NCBI RefSeq assembly: GCF_932276165.1
Contig: NC_064007.1
Coordinates: forward strand, 7,016,001 to 7,080,000
Length of the DNA stretch: 64,000 bases
DNA from: Plutella xylostella
Taxonomy: Eukaryota; Arthropoda; Insecta; Lepidoptera; Plutellidae
Reading direction: 5' to 3'
In this document: positions 47,701 to 57,007 of the stretch, in pieces
How the letters are laid out: the number at the start of each line of letters is the position of its first letter
Numbering within the stretch: position 1 is the stretch's first letter
The notes under the pieces: model-generated
Seen by the model: only the letters and a program-made list of their open reading frames with translations
The model's database searches: none
Told to the model about the DNA's origin: nothing
Translations under genes and position numbers: made by a program

Positions 47701-49763
47701 TGTTACTCATTGCTAATGCTTATCCCCCTGTAGTTTTCTTTATAAATGTATGAATTTGAGACAGTATTATTATGGTCTTAAACAATGTATTAGGTATTTA
47801 GTTTACTTCGAAAGTCTGCTTCATTGCCCTTATTACATTGAAGTACTTAACTATATATTTTGCCTTACTAACTTAGTATGGAACATCGGCGATTATGTAG
47901 GATATAAAAATAGTAGGTAAGTACTTACCGTTTACTGATACGTATCAATAATATAGATTATTTTAAATCACTTGTATTTCAGCAGTTACAACTTCAGCGA
48001 AAGTTTTTTTTTATGAATAATGATGAAAATTTGGTGTAACGTATGCCGCTCAAACTGAGAATGACATTTTGTTTGACAGTTCAAATTGTTCAAAAGACGA
48101 CAACCATATGATAACCATAGACAATTCAAACTTTTGTCGAACGACGCGACGCTGTAGAAACAACGTTCACTAAGCGCATTGGCGTTTGGCTAGCAAATTA
48201 CAAGCGTAAACGCCTAAGCGACAACGATTGTAGAAATAGATTCGCTCCGGAGCGTATGGCTTTTGTCTAGGCCTGCTGGTCTATGAAGCAGCTGATGAAG
48301 GGCAACCTTCCACTGTCACTCAAGCGTAAACTCGTTGACATGTGTATCTTGCCCGTCCTAACCTACGGCGCACAGACATGGTCATTGACCGAACATCAAA
48401 AGACCAGACTGAAGGTTTGCCAAAGAGCGATGGAGCGTAGTCTTCTCGGTGTAAAATTGACGGACCGTGTCAGGAACACCATACTACGCTCCCAAACTCG
48501 CATAGTCGATGTTGGTGTCGAGACCGCAAAGCTCAAGTGGAACTGGGCCGGCCACGTCTGCCGCATGCACCCGGACCGGTGGGCCAAGATAGCGACCGAG
48601 TGGGTGCCGGGCGACGGGCGCCGGCGGAGAGGCAGGCCGAGACGGAGATGGCGGGACGACCTGGACAAATTCGATAACAACTGGGCTGAGGGTGCACAGG
48701 ATCGAAAGGTGTGGAAGATGAAAGGGGAGGCCTTTGCCCAGCAGTGGGAAAATAAGTAGGCTATTATTATTTTATAATCAAATCATTAATAAGTAATGTC
48801 ACATAATTTTGAAATGATCTGATAACTTACATGAGAACTCCCAACAAATAACTTTCATTATGGATATTGAATACCTTCATCATTTGAATTTCTAGAACAT
48901 TTGAGAAGTATTTCTCGGACATACTGAGACGCACTGACCCTACCCGTACAACTGTGTACCTACGGTCACAGTCACATCAACAACACTGTTTGGTGTCGGT
49001 AGGTATTATGAAAATTTAAACTTTTCATTGCTCGCGTTGACAGCTTCCATAAATATGTCGGTGGTTCTGGTAAAGCAGCAGTACCGTATAAAATGATCGA
49101 AAATACGCCATGTAAGGGTATCTCCTGACGGTGGTGGGTTGTCCCCCGACGATCCTGTTGGCGGGGGGTGCGGGGAGCGCGGGGGGCTCCCTCACAGTCA
49201 CCTTGTCCTCACAGCTCCCTGAAAACATAATTATATACCTACCTACACGTAGTCCATATTTTTTATGAGAAATTCCTGATCGCATAAAATGTATGGATCG
49301 CATAAGGATAAAATTGTTATTCTTAAGGCAGGTAAGATAGACAATACATACGTATAATGTTGAAAAAAAAAATCTCACTCTTTTACTGGGGGTTGACTAC
49401 AAAGAAATAGAAATTCTTCTACTTTTTAAATAGACATTGATTAAGTAACATTCTTTTGCCATAGAAAATTGAAGGAGCTTCGTATAAAGTACCACATATA
49501 CACATAGATATTATGTAGATATCTACCCAATTGTACTCTACCATACTTAACTACCATAAATAACAACAGGATGGGACAGCTCTACTGTGCTCAGTGTGAC
49601 AGGGTGTTCAAGACGAAGTTCGGACTTGCCAGCCACATAAGAGCACATAACAGAGTGTAGCAAGAGTCGCTGTTGTCGGATACGACGAAGAGGACATCAT
49701 CATCATCATCAAATAATAAAGCTTACCATAGTAAAATAGCACAGTCATAATTAGTAACTTCAT
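38718..49763 (-). CDS. serine protease paralogue C with C-terminal membrane-anchor signal
   Basis: Seven exons: 49763-49727, 49218-49085, 40544-40456, 39991-39679, 39539-39404, 39227-39076, 38843-38718; 987 nt, 328 aa, in phase throughout. Same order as B: signal peptide, propeptide (REPPALPAPPANR|IVGG), TAAHC, NDVAVL, GDSGGP, hydrophobic tail ending IWILFSEI. Pocket: Gly189, Ile216, His226, so a shallow, elastase-like pocket is likely. If intron 6 is not removed the frame continues to 38992 with a different tail. Intron 2 is 8.5 kb and full of nested transposons, yet every splice site and frame is intact, so the gene may still be expressed. A small LINE 3' end (49564-49710) sits in intron 1. 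Confidence 0.83.
40636..41654 (-). mobile_element. non-autonomous TIR element TAGTGCC, copy 1
   Basis: 1019 bp, flanked by TA (40634-40635, 41655-41656). Termini TAGTGCCACAATCTTATC are inverted and perfect over 18 bp. It is inserted in the AGGCT MITE of gene C intron 2. On the minus strand it codes a short N-terminal frame from 41494: MPKALKSDARKVILDILAFM.., then a stop, then LEKLEERVAAATG at a possible exon end, and VSEAA after an AG. This resembles the helix-turn-helix start of Tc1/mariner-superfamily transposases. The catalytic part is missing. Confidence 0.8.
42948..45485 (+). CDS. HARBI1-like (PIF/Harbinger) transposase, five exons
   Basis: Exons 42948-43226, 43343-43533, 43796-43928, 44815-44956 and 45124-45485 join in phase (1107 nt, 368 aa) with GT/AG signals. 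Start uncertain: in-frame ATGs at 42948 and 42999. The N-terminus ends in a basic helical part (WRRRQLRQRNRRRLEK) and FQERFRLDKPTTFRKL. DDE nuclease: GVIGCIDCTHVAI (first Asp), FGGATHDSHIW (second Asp) and RNCIERCFGVLKSKRWRC (Glu), the HARBI1 family pattern. No stop interrupts the spliced frame. It would catalyse transposition together with a Myb/SANT-like partner, of which only a possible remnant is seen at 46104. Intron 3 holds a mariner. Confidence 0.85.
43560..43700 (-). mobile_element. SINE remnant in HARBI1-like intron 2
   Basis: Contains, on the minus strand, CCATTTCCCACCACGCTGG and TCCACTGCGGGTTGGTGGG, also found at about 62910-62945. A widespread-looking lepidopteran short repeat; no TSD identified. 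Confidence 0.5.
44020..44751 (+). mobile_element. internally deleted mariner element
   Basis: Flanked by TA (44018-44019 and 44752-44753). Inverted ends share a perfect 20-bp block GTCTGAAAAGTTTCCGACCT, eight bases from each TA. The ORF at 44180-44671 is the transposase N-terminus; the catalytic part is deleted. Located in intron 3 of the HARBI1-like gene. Confidence 0.85.
44180..44671 (+). CDS. mariner transposase, DNA-binding half only
   Basis: 163 aa. Contains both helix-turn-helix motifs of a mariner transposase: KYLFLKGNAPTQIKDELD..FTTVKFWAAEFKRGR in the first, and KVREIAEAMKMSRERVCHIL in the second. The GRP linker motif (ERSGRPKT) sits between them. It stops right after WSRLITI, where the first catalytic Asp of the DD34D triad would follow. 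The reading frame up to that point is intact, so a short TIR-binding protein could be made. Such truncated proteins may repress transposition; not shown here. Confidence 0.85.
   Translation: MSISVKMEKIEYRTVLKYLFLKGNAPTQIKDELDSMYGDSSPSFTTVKFWAAEFKRGRKSFGDDERSGRPKTATTDDNIAKVHQMEIDDRQIKVREIAEAMKMSRERVCHILNQDLGMRRLSARWLPRLLTSDQRSVRMNISNALLAQFMRNKSEFWSRLITI
46104..46203 (+). pseudogene. possible remnant of a Myb/SANT-like Harbinger partner gene
   Basis: A short frame reads ERRRLQQEREMQRLALESER followed by IKVQEKTAAYTEC and a stop, an acidic/basic coiled coil like the C-terminus of Myb/SANT-like proteins that accompany Harbinger transposases. No SANT domain found upstream. Weak call based on composition and position. 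Confidence 0.3.
46617..47324 (+). mobile_element. 5'-truncated Jockey-group LINE 3' end
   Basis: Flanked by TAGGTCA (46610-46616, 47325-47331). Codes 83 residues of an ORF2 C-terminus (FKYQATKCWNNIPPPLRKLK) to a stop at 46868, then a 3' UTR and a TGTCTA-repeat tail (about 47301-47324). A typical short LINE insertion. Confidence 0.8.
49564..49710 (+). mobile_element. very short LINE 3' end coding a zinc-finger tail
   Basis: 147 bp in gene C intron 1, flanked by AAATAA (49558-49563, 49711-49716) and ending in a CAT repeat. It reads RMGQLYCAQCDRVFKTKFGL followed by ASHIRAHNRV and a stop: a C2H2 finger as found at the end of some LINE ORF2 proteins. Genes A, B and D lack it. Confidence 0.7.
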
Positions 49764-49810
49764 ACTGAAAACCATCACTTTCCTGTTTATTACCTGTCAA
49801 AAAGTAAGTA

Positions 49811-49847
49811 AAAATTGCGATGGCCAAGCCATGGCCATCGCAATTTT
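49811..49847 (-). promoter_or_regulatory. perfect hairpin upstream of gene C exon 1
   Basis: 16-bp arms and 5-nt loop as in gene B, at the same distance from the ATG (49763). Confidence 0.5.
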
Positions 49848-49849
49848 AT

Positions 49850-50740
49850 TTATTGTAGCTTTTTTACTTGTCTACGGTGTAGCAATGAGGACGGATATAT
49901 ATAAAAGTACAAGGTGTTGCAATAGTGGTAAATAATTATAGTAAAGGTGAAAATCTACAACTCTTTGTGTCTTGTCTATCCTTTTTAACACACTGCATTG
50001 CATGTCATACGCTACGTAAGTTCCTAGGTATTGTACATACTGACCTGACATAGATACAGCGTCGAATGCGCCAGTGAAGTGACACACCATCTAGTTCTTA
50101 TATTGTTAATCTAAGGTATGTATTTTATATTATAATATAGTTAAGTACCTAGTTACTGAACAATGTTTTTTACAACACCGCCGTGTAATTTTTTTTAAGG
50201 TAAACGTAGCTATTAATTTTACGCTACATTTAGTTTTGCAAGAGAACTCTAGGGCACAACAAATGTGTAAAACGTTTCGTATATTTCTACATACGTCTTT
50301 TTAATAAACTTTATACGTACCTACATAGTTTTAATGTACCAAATGGGGCCAAGGAAAGATATAAAAAATCATGAGTTGTTAAAAATACATTTAATTTCAA
50401 TAAAAGACAAAATTTCGAAGTCATCAACATCATTAAGTTAAACTAGTTACCTAAAAAAAGCTACACGGAATGAGTCTGTGTCACCCCTCTTCAGGTAACT
50501 ACATAATCTACATATACCACTCCGGCAACATCCTATATGTATAATAGGAAAAAAACCATATGAACCATAATAAATTTATAAAAATTATGTTAAATTACAA
50601 AAATTTAAATTATTTAATGAAACTGTTTTCAAGAGGATGGACACAAATCTATGGAAGCTGGGACCAGCACCAATAGAAATGAGTGATACGTCGTTGAAAA
50701 GGTTTTTTTTGCAGAATATGAATAAGAGAAGCGACTCCTG
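49850..50740. other. intergenic DNA between genes C and D
   Basis: The left part matches upstream gene B (30540-31320); the right part (from about 50575) matches downstream gene C (38258 onward). It shows an almost transposon-free array spacer. No gene seen. Confidence 0.6.
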
Positions 50741-51001
50741 GGCCCCAAGTCTGCTAAGGAATGGCGGCACAGTTGTGTGTCGGCAGCATGGGTTTCGCAC
50801 TGTAGGTATTCATTATCTGCGTTTTAGGAAATATTTATTGCATCTTTTTTAAAGAACTAACGTTAATAAACAGTAATAAGTGTTAAGTGTTTCATATTGC
50901 ACTACTGGGACTCACTAACAAAGAGAAAACAGATACCTAAAGTCGGAAAACCATTCAGACGACACAGCATTGAGCCGCCATTCATTAGCAGACTTGAGGC
51001 C
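50741..51001. mobile_element. 261-bp MITE between genes C and D
   Basis: Inverted ends GGCCCCAAGTCTGCTAAGGA at the left; the right end read in reverse is GGCCTCAAGTCTGCTAATGA, and similarity extends about 28 bp. CTG flanks (50738-50740, 51002-51004). The downstream DNA of gene C (near 38420) is the empty site. Confidence 0.8.
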
Positions 51002-51295
51002 CTGATTTACTGTCCAATTAGAATAATCATACCTTGAAAGTGTTTATATTTTATTTCTGTAATTTTCATGTTTTTGTTATTTTTTGACATTCATTTTTAA
51101 TTTTTATAACAAATGATCATCATTTATTTTAATATTATTATATTTTATTATATATCAGTAAATAAAACCTGTTGAAAGTAATATCTCCCATTTAAAAAAT
51201 ACGTGTTCGATGTGTGACTCATCTTTATTGGACATAGGTCCCAAAACGCCCATCCTCTTTTTACACTAAAACTATCATCTTACTTAAAAAAATAA

Positions 51296-52374
51296 TCAGA
51301 TTTCGGAAAACAATATCCAAATTGACGTTGCGAAGGCGAGTAGCATCAGACTGGTGACGTCAGCTGCCACGGCGGTGTTGTGACTGTTCTTGTGCACAGC
51401 CACAACCTGGTTTTGACTTACCTGGAAAGTTTAAAATTATAATGTAAATCGAGGGTATCATCTTCCTACTGTACCTACTTAAGTACCTACCTAATTTCAT
51501 CAAATTTGCTCACCATACTGAGGTTTTATTCGTCATAAAGAAATGTTAAGAGAAGAAACTATTTAACGGGGGGCATTCTCAGCCGTGGGGTGCAAGGGAG
51601 CAGTACAGCGAGGCACCGGCCCAAGTTTCTATTCTATTTCTTTATTTCATTATACTACTTACAGTGTTGTTGATCCAGTCGGTGTAGCTAGAGACGCGCA
51701 TGAATACTTGAGGGTAGAAGGAATCGTCGCATGTCATAACAAACGCGGCCACCCCCACCACCACCCCGTTGTACACCAGGGGACCACCGGAATCACCCCT
51801 GCAAGCACCGGCTCCTGGGGAAAAACTCTAATTGTTAGCCGAGCGATGACTTCGAAGCGGGTCGGTTTTTCATCAAACGCACTCGATAATACTCGTCAAT
51901 CATCTGCATAAGTCGGTTCAGCCTGTCGACGAGTCGGATATACGAGCTTACCTCCAACACCAAGCAGCCCCGCGCAGAGCATGGAGTCGGGGAGTTCTGG
52001 GACCTCCTGCCTCCACCGCGCGGCGCAGGTGTCTCGGTCCACCGTGCGCAGCCCCACGTGCCGCAGGCCGAGGGGGCTTGAGTAGCTGCAGTTCGTCTAC
52101 GGAGTATTACAATTTACAGTAGTGGTATAGGAAGCAGACAGAAATGATTCAGGGGCTCATTGCGGCAGCATGCCAAACATGGAGTAAGTATATATCCGTT
52201 TATTATCAAATAGCTGTTACCGCGAGCTTCGCTTCGCCTTAAAAAGTTTTCCCGTGGGAATTCCGGGATAAAAAGTAGCCTATGTTCTTTCCCAGAGTCT
52301 AGACCGTATGTATACCAAATTTCATTCAAATCCGTTCAGTAGTTTTGGCGTGAAAGAGTAACAGACAGACAGAC

Positions 52375-52423
<49 letters not shown>

Positions 52424-55400
52424 CAGTACTTTCGCATTTATAATATTAGTTAGGATGAAAAATTAGGTCATTACTTACACAAAAAAAAACACGCACTCAC
52501 GCCTTGTACTAATGTACTCCCTTGCGGGGTAGGCAGAGGTGCATTGTAGCACCCACTTTTCGCCAGAGTGTTGTGTTAGTCCCAATGTAATAGGGGGCGG
52601 GCCTATTGCCATTTTACGGGCACATCCAAGACCCGAGAACAAATATATGTGTTTAAACAAATATCTGCCCCGGCCGGGAATCGAACCCGGGACCATCGGC
52701 TCAGTAGTCAGGTCACTAACCACTACGCCATTCGGTCGTCATTACTTACCTACATATAAATGCCGATAAAATCCATAAGGTGAAGTGTTTGATACTCACA
52801 TCAGTATGTCCCCACCCGACAGCTACCACAGACGCGTTGTCCGGGACCACATACCCCCTCGGGGGGATGGCGGCTGGCTGCACCGAGCTGCTCCGGTAGT
52901 TGCTTATACTGTCCGACAGCACCAACACTGCCACGTCGTTAAAAGGTAAGGTATAGCTCTCGTGAACCACGAACTTGGACGTCACATGCTCTGAGCCTCC
53001 GCGGTCATTGTAGGTAGATCCGACGCGAATGACAACTTTAGATGCCCTCAAGATGGTAGTTCCAGTAGCAGCTGTAGTGTCATTGATTTTTCTGGAAAGA
53101 TTTTATAGGTATGGTGTACCTAGATCATTCACCGCATGACTTGATACTGCAGTGGCAAAGGGTTCACACCTGTAACACAATTCACATCGGCTTCTCGTTT
53201 GGATTGATTAATTTGATATTGAGGCCCTGTTCCACAATGTCTGGTTAGTGGCTACTTGTCAGATAAAACACATGCTGTCACCCTCTGTTATTATTTTTTT
53301 GACAGTGACAGCATGTATTTTATCTGACAAGTAGCCACTAACCAGACATTGTGGAACAGGGCCTTAATATAATAAATATATGCGCTACACGGTGCCTTAG
53401 GTCGTTTGTCCACCACAGCCGTCACCATCCGTGACGCTCCGTCAGCGAGAACGACGTGAACGATGACGGCGCTCGGACACTTCATGGCCATGTTAAATGA
53501 TATCACAAAATTGGCGACGTCATCACCTTCCGGTAACGGCGGTGGTGGAAGAACAGCCTTAGAGCCGGAACAACTTCCTTTAGACCGCGTCCACGACGCC
53601 AGCGAGCGGAGAATTACGTACAGTAAGTAAGCCTCCACCATAAAGGAAATAATCCTAGTTATAATAGTTATAGTCGCTATTGCGGCTAATCCCTTGTGCT
53701 TGGAATCTAGAAGTTAATCTAAAAATCGCTAACGATGGCCGTTCTAAAAATTGGAATTAGCATGACGAGGGGGTGGCCTTGGCAGTTTTTGGAATAAACG
53801 CTTTCAAACGGAAGTTACTATTTTTTATCCACTAGCGGTGCTAGTTCTACGTATAATAGCGAAGCTTTTGGAGGCAGCATGTAAATTAATGACAGGGAAA
53901 TATAGGCAATATAGCTGACCGCTAAATCGTAACTAAGTAGGTATATACAAAAATTAAGAATTTATTACAGATTTAAGCAGTGCCCAGCGGTGAGCACGTG
54001 GTGCTGTGTGAGTATCACGCCCCCACAGTCACCCTCCAGCAGCTCCTGATCACTGATCTGCAAATACAGTGATAAAGTACGATTCAATGAGGGCTATATA
54101 ACTAAACGCAAATTTAAAATAACATAAGGCCACGTCAAACAGAAAGCATTACTAGCGCGTGTCAGAGCGCTAACTTGACGCCGCGCTATGATTCCAAGAT
54201 GTGTTGTACTACTATGGTAAACAGAGCGCCAGCGCTAGCGTTGCGTTGCGTATGACGCGCGCTAGTAACGCGTCCTGGTTTGACAGAGCCTTAGAAAGGT
54301 AACTTCACAATTTTCATTCTTAGAACTTACCTACCTCATAAATAGGACTAACTAGAGTCTTGGGCCCTTACCATCAAAACAGAAACATATGGTAAATGCT
54401 GTCAGTTGGCTGTCAAACGCTATATAAATAAATATTTTTAAAATGGAAAACACATAAAACTGGTTTTTTAAAAACAATTCTACAGTAAAAGTTTAAAACC
54501 CTAAAAGCTTATGTTTCTACTTAAATATTGATAATCAAAATAAGTAACTAATGTCACATAATTTTGAAATGATCTGATAACTTACTTCAGAACTTCTAAC
54601 AAATAACTTGATTATGGATATTGAATACCTTTATCATTTTAATTTTTAGAACAAAATAATTAGAGAAGTATTTCTCGGACATACTGAGACGCACTGACCC
54701 TACCCGTACAACTATGTACCTACGGTTCCCCAAAATTGATAATGCGCTTAATCTTCGTCATTGTTCGGCAACGGTCGTATTTCTCGAGCGTTAGAAAACT
54801 ATATATATATATATATGTATTTAGAGTGGTTAAGTGCATTTTCTTCATGCAATTTTAGTAGAATTATATATTTGGTGGTAAAAGAGATATTGATATACAT
54901 CAACTGATATCAGTAACGAAATTTGATTTGATAATTCATAATAAGTATTGTCAAAATATTAAAATTCATTTATAAAATGTTACAGTACTTTTCAAGTGTC
55001 TTACTGAGCTGATGTAGAGATGGATGAAAGAAGTTTTGAATAACACAAGGTTTATTTATATTCTTAGAAGAAAAATGGATTCCAAAAGTATTTACAGCAC
55101 TTCACATTAATATTACAATTGCAAACTTGGTCTTTTGGGTGTGGCTTTATTTATAAAGTGAAGTCTATCAACGTGACACATATTTTATTCTTTAATTTGT
55201 TTCATAATAAGGCGTCATCAACAATAATTTATAATTATAATTTATAATCAAAATTAAAGTTGAAATTAAATTCACATTTGAAAACAAAACCAAGAACGAT
55301 GTGTAATAACAGCTCTATACATATAATTCCACAGAACTGACTGACAAGAGAACTGAAGGACCTTTGACTAATTGGTGACAGCCACCGACATCCCAAATTG

Positions 55401-56195
55401 TTTTCGATTATGTACGTACATGATATTGACTCCTATTTCTTTCAAACAAGGTGCAAAATCTAAGTGCATTGTTTAAGGCTCTTACGATTAAATGATTCGG
55501 GTGTTTCCGGGAATACGACAGTTTGCAAAGATTTGCATGCGCATAATTAATATGGGAGAACTGTACCAACGTCTTGGCTCACGTCCCTGTTTGGTGTCGG
55601 TATTATAAAAAAATAACTTTTTCATTGCTCGCGTCGTCGACAGCTCCAAACTAAGCTTGCATACTATGTCGGTGGGTCTGGTAAAGAAGCAATACCGTAT
55701 AAACTGAACTTAAATACGCCATGTAAGGGTATTTCTTGATGGTGGTGGGTCGTCCCCCGATGATCCTGTTGGCGGGGGGCGCGGGGGGCGCGGGGGGCGC
55801 GGGGGGCGCGGGGGGCTCTCTCACAGTCACGGTGTCCTCACAGCTCCCTGAAAACATAATCATATACCTACCTATACCTACGTAGTCCATAATTTTTATG
55901 AGAACTTCCTGTTCGCATAAAATTTATGGTTCGCATAGGGTAAAAATTGACATTCTTAAGGCAGGTAAGGTAATACATCTATAATGTTGAAGAAAAAATT
56001 TTCACACTTTTACTAGGGGTTGACTTGACTATACCCTGTTACATTTTTTCCCTTTAAAAAATGAAGGGACTAAATAAAATACCACATAGACACTTAGATA
56101 TAGATATCTACCCAATTTTACTCTACCATACTTAACTACCGTAAATAATAAATCTTACCATAGTAAAATAGCACAGTCATAATTAGTAACTTCAT
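51296..56195 (-). CDS. serine protease paralogue D with C-terminal membrane-anchor signal
   Basis: Seven exons: 56195-56159, 55847-55696, 54057-53969, 53091-52800, 52096-51952, 51814-51663, 51421-51296; 993 nt, 330 aa, in phase. Differences from B and C: propeptide with four APP-type repeats before NR|IIGG; TAGHC instead of TAAHC (catalytic His kept); a shorter loop before FNDVAVL; a few extra residues before DSMLCAGLL. Pocket: Gly189, Val216, Gln226, elastase-like. Exon 7 codes the same polar-then-hydrophobic tail as C. With intron 6 retained the frame ends after VSSIMK. Introns carry a Helitron and a SINE (intron 4), a foldback MITE and unidentified ORF (intron 3), and an 850-bp insertion (intron 2). 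Confidence 0.85.
52211..52455 (-). mobile_element. short non-autonomous Helitron in gene D intron 4
   Basis: On the minus strand it begins TCCTAACTAATATTATAAAT after an A, then TGTC tetranucleotide repeats (about 52360-52420), then TTTCACGCCAAAACTACTG, and ends with the GCGAAGCGAAGCTCGCGG hairpin region and AACAGCTA before T. The 3' end is slightly degraded (CTAG expected). Gene B and C introns are the empty sites. Confidence 0.8.
52479..52737 (-). mobile_element. full-length tRNA-derived SINE in gene D intron 4
   Basis: Target duplication GTCATTACTTAC (52467-52478, 52738-52749). Minus strand head: GGCGTAGTGGTTAGTGACC (A box) and GGGTTCGATTCCCGG (B box). Body includes GGTCTTGGATGTGCCCG; tail A-rich (52481-52490). 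A truncated sister copy lies at 57837-58054. Confidence 0.9.
53223..53363. mobile_element. foldback MITE in gene D intron 3
   Basis: 141 bp with arms of about 58 bp starting GGCCCTGTTCCACAATGTCT, nearly perfect inverted repeats. Same termini style as 61964-62081. It would form a long hairpin if transcribed. Confidence 0.85.
53291..53700 (-). other. unidentified open reading frame within gene D intron 3
   Basis: Minus strand, open from about 53700 through an ATG at 53641 to a stop at 53291. It begins with a hydrophobic run (GLAAIATITIITRIISFMVE, continuing AYLLYVIL), then SWTRSKGSCSGSK, a Pro run (LPPPPLPEGDD) and DKRPKAPC. The last about 24 residues come from the right arm of the MITE. The segment (about 53382-53697) is absent from the other gene copies and is GC-richer than its surroundings. 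Possibly a captured exon of an unrelated gene; not recognised. Confidence 0.35.
54728..55580. other. unassigned 850-bp insertion in gene D intron 2
   Basis: In A, B and C the motif ACCTACGGTCACAGTCACATC is continuous with CCCTGTTTGGTGTCGG; in D about 850 bp separate these. AT-rich, with a TA repeat at about 54803-54817. No ORF, TIR or tail recognised. Confidence 0.4.
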
Positions 56196-56243
56196 GCTGA
56201 AAACCATCACTTTTCTGTTTATGTCCAGTCAAAAAGTAAGTAT

Positions 56244-56278
56244 AAATTGCGATGGCCAAGCCATGGCCATCGCAATTT
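56244..56278 (-). promoter_or_regulatory. perfect hairpin upstream of gene D exon 1
   Basis: 15-bp arms and 5-nt loop, as at 4052-4086 before gene A. Confidence 0.5.
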
Positions 56279-56346
56279 TATTTATTGTAGCTTTTTAAAT
56301 TGTCTGCGGCGAAGCAATGAGGACGGATATAATAGTACAGTAAGGG

Positions 56347-56401
56347 GCAGAGAAACCTGACCCCCCTCAGAAGCATTGAGAGGGGGGTCAGGTTTCTCTG
56401 C
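56347..56401. repeat. 22-bp-arm hairpin upstream of gene D
   Basis: Same inverted repeat as 4155-4209 (arms begin GCAGAGAAACCTGACC). Confidence 0.6.
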
Positions 56402-57007
56402 ATTTGACCGTACAAGGCGATAGTGGTAAATAATTATAGTAAAGGTGAAAATCTATGTACGTCTTGTCTATCCTTTTTAAGACACTGTATTGTATGTCCT
56501 ACGCTACGTAAGTTGCTAGGTATTGTACATAAGTACTGAACTGACACAGATATATCGTCGAATATGCCAGTAGGTAAATATATATATTACTTTACCGTCT
56601 TGTTCGTATATTGTTAATCTAAGGTCTGTACAGTTAAATATGGGAAATTTTGTTACATTTTAAATAATCTTAACTTAATATTATAAATGCGAAATTACTG
56701 TGTCTGTCTGTTACTCTTTCACGCCAAAACTACTGAACGGATTTGAATGAAATTTAATATACATAATGTAACGTAGCGTTACCAAACGTCTTAAATCTAA
56801 TCTAATTCTAGTACCTTATTATACCTATTCTAACTTATAATAAATCAAATCAAAATATATTGTGACACATAGGTTTAGGAAGTTATTAACAAAGTCCTCT
56901 AATTTTATTGCTACTATGGCCTGCCCTTGGGCATACAAAGTTATATAATTATAAAATACCTAAATCATGCAATCTAATTAATAATGGTTATGTCCTAAAA
57001 TAAACTA

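Larger units (their letters stand above)
42807..48275 (+). mobile_element. insertion carrying a PIF/Harbinger transposase gene
   Basis: Interrupts the RTE reading frame at ..AWKSY|W.., with a 3-bp CTG on each side (42804-42806, 48276-48278) as expected for Harbinger-type elements. Terminal inverted repeats are not obvious, so the exact ends are uncertain. Contents: HARBI1-like gene (42948-45485), mariner (44020-44751), SINE remnant (43560-43700), coiled-coil remnant (46104-46203) and LINE 3' end (46617-47324). 45486-46100 and 47325-48275 show no gene. Confidence 0.65.
42089..48774 (+). mobile_element. 5'-truncated RTE-type LINE, split by a Harbinger-type insertion
   Basis: Target duplication TAATCAAATCAT, 12 bp, at 42077-42088 and 48775-48786; gene B has the empty site. 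Coding: 42100-42807 (FVDYAKAFDSLSH, VKQGDPLSPKLFTCTLEEVF, catalytic FADDIVLF, YIYLGQLV) and 48276-48759 (LPVLTYGAQTWSLTEHQ, WNWAGHVCRM, RRRRGRPRRRWRDDLDKF). A frameshift near 42225 precedes the FVDYAKAFD motif. ATT-type tail at the 3' end. About 1.2 kb without the insertion. Dead copy. Confidence 0.88.

Noticed and set aside
52360..52430. CRISPR-like array
   Set aside because: Regular TGTC tetranucleotide repeats without spacers, part of a Helitron; organism is a eukaryote.
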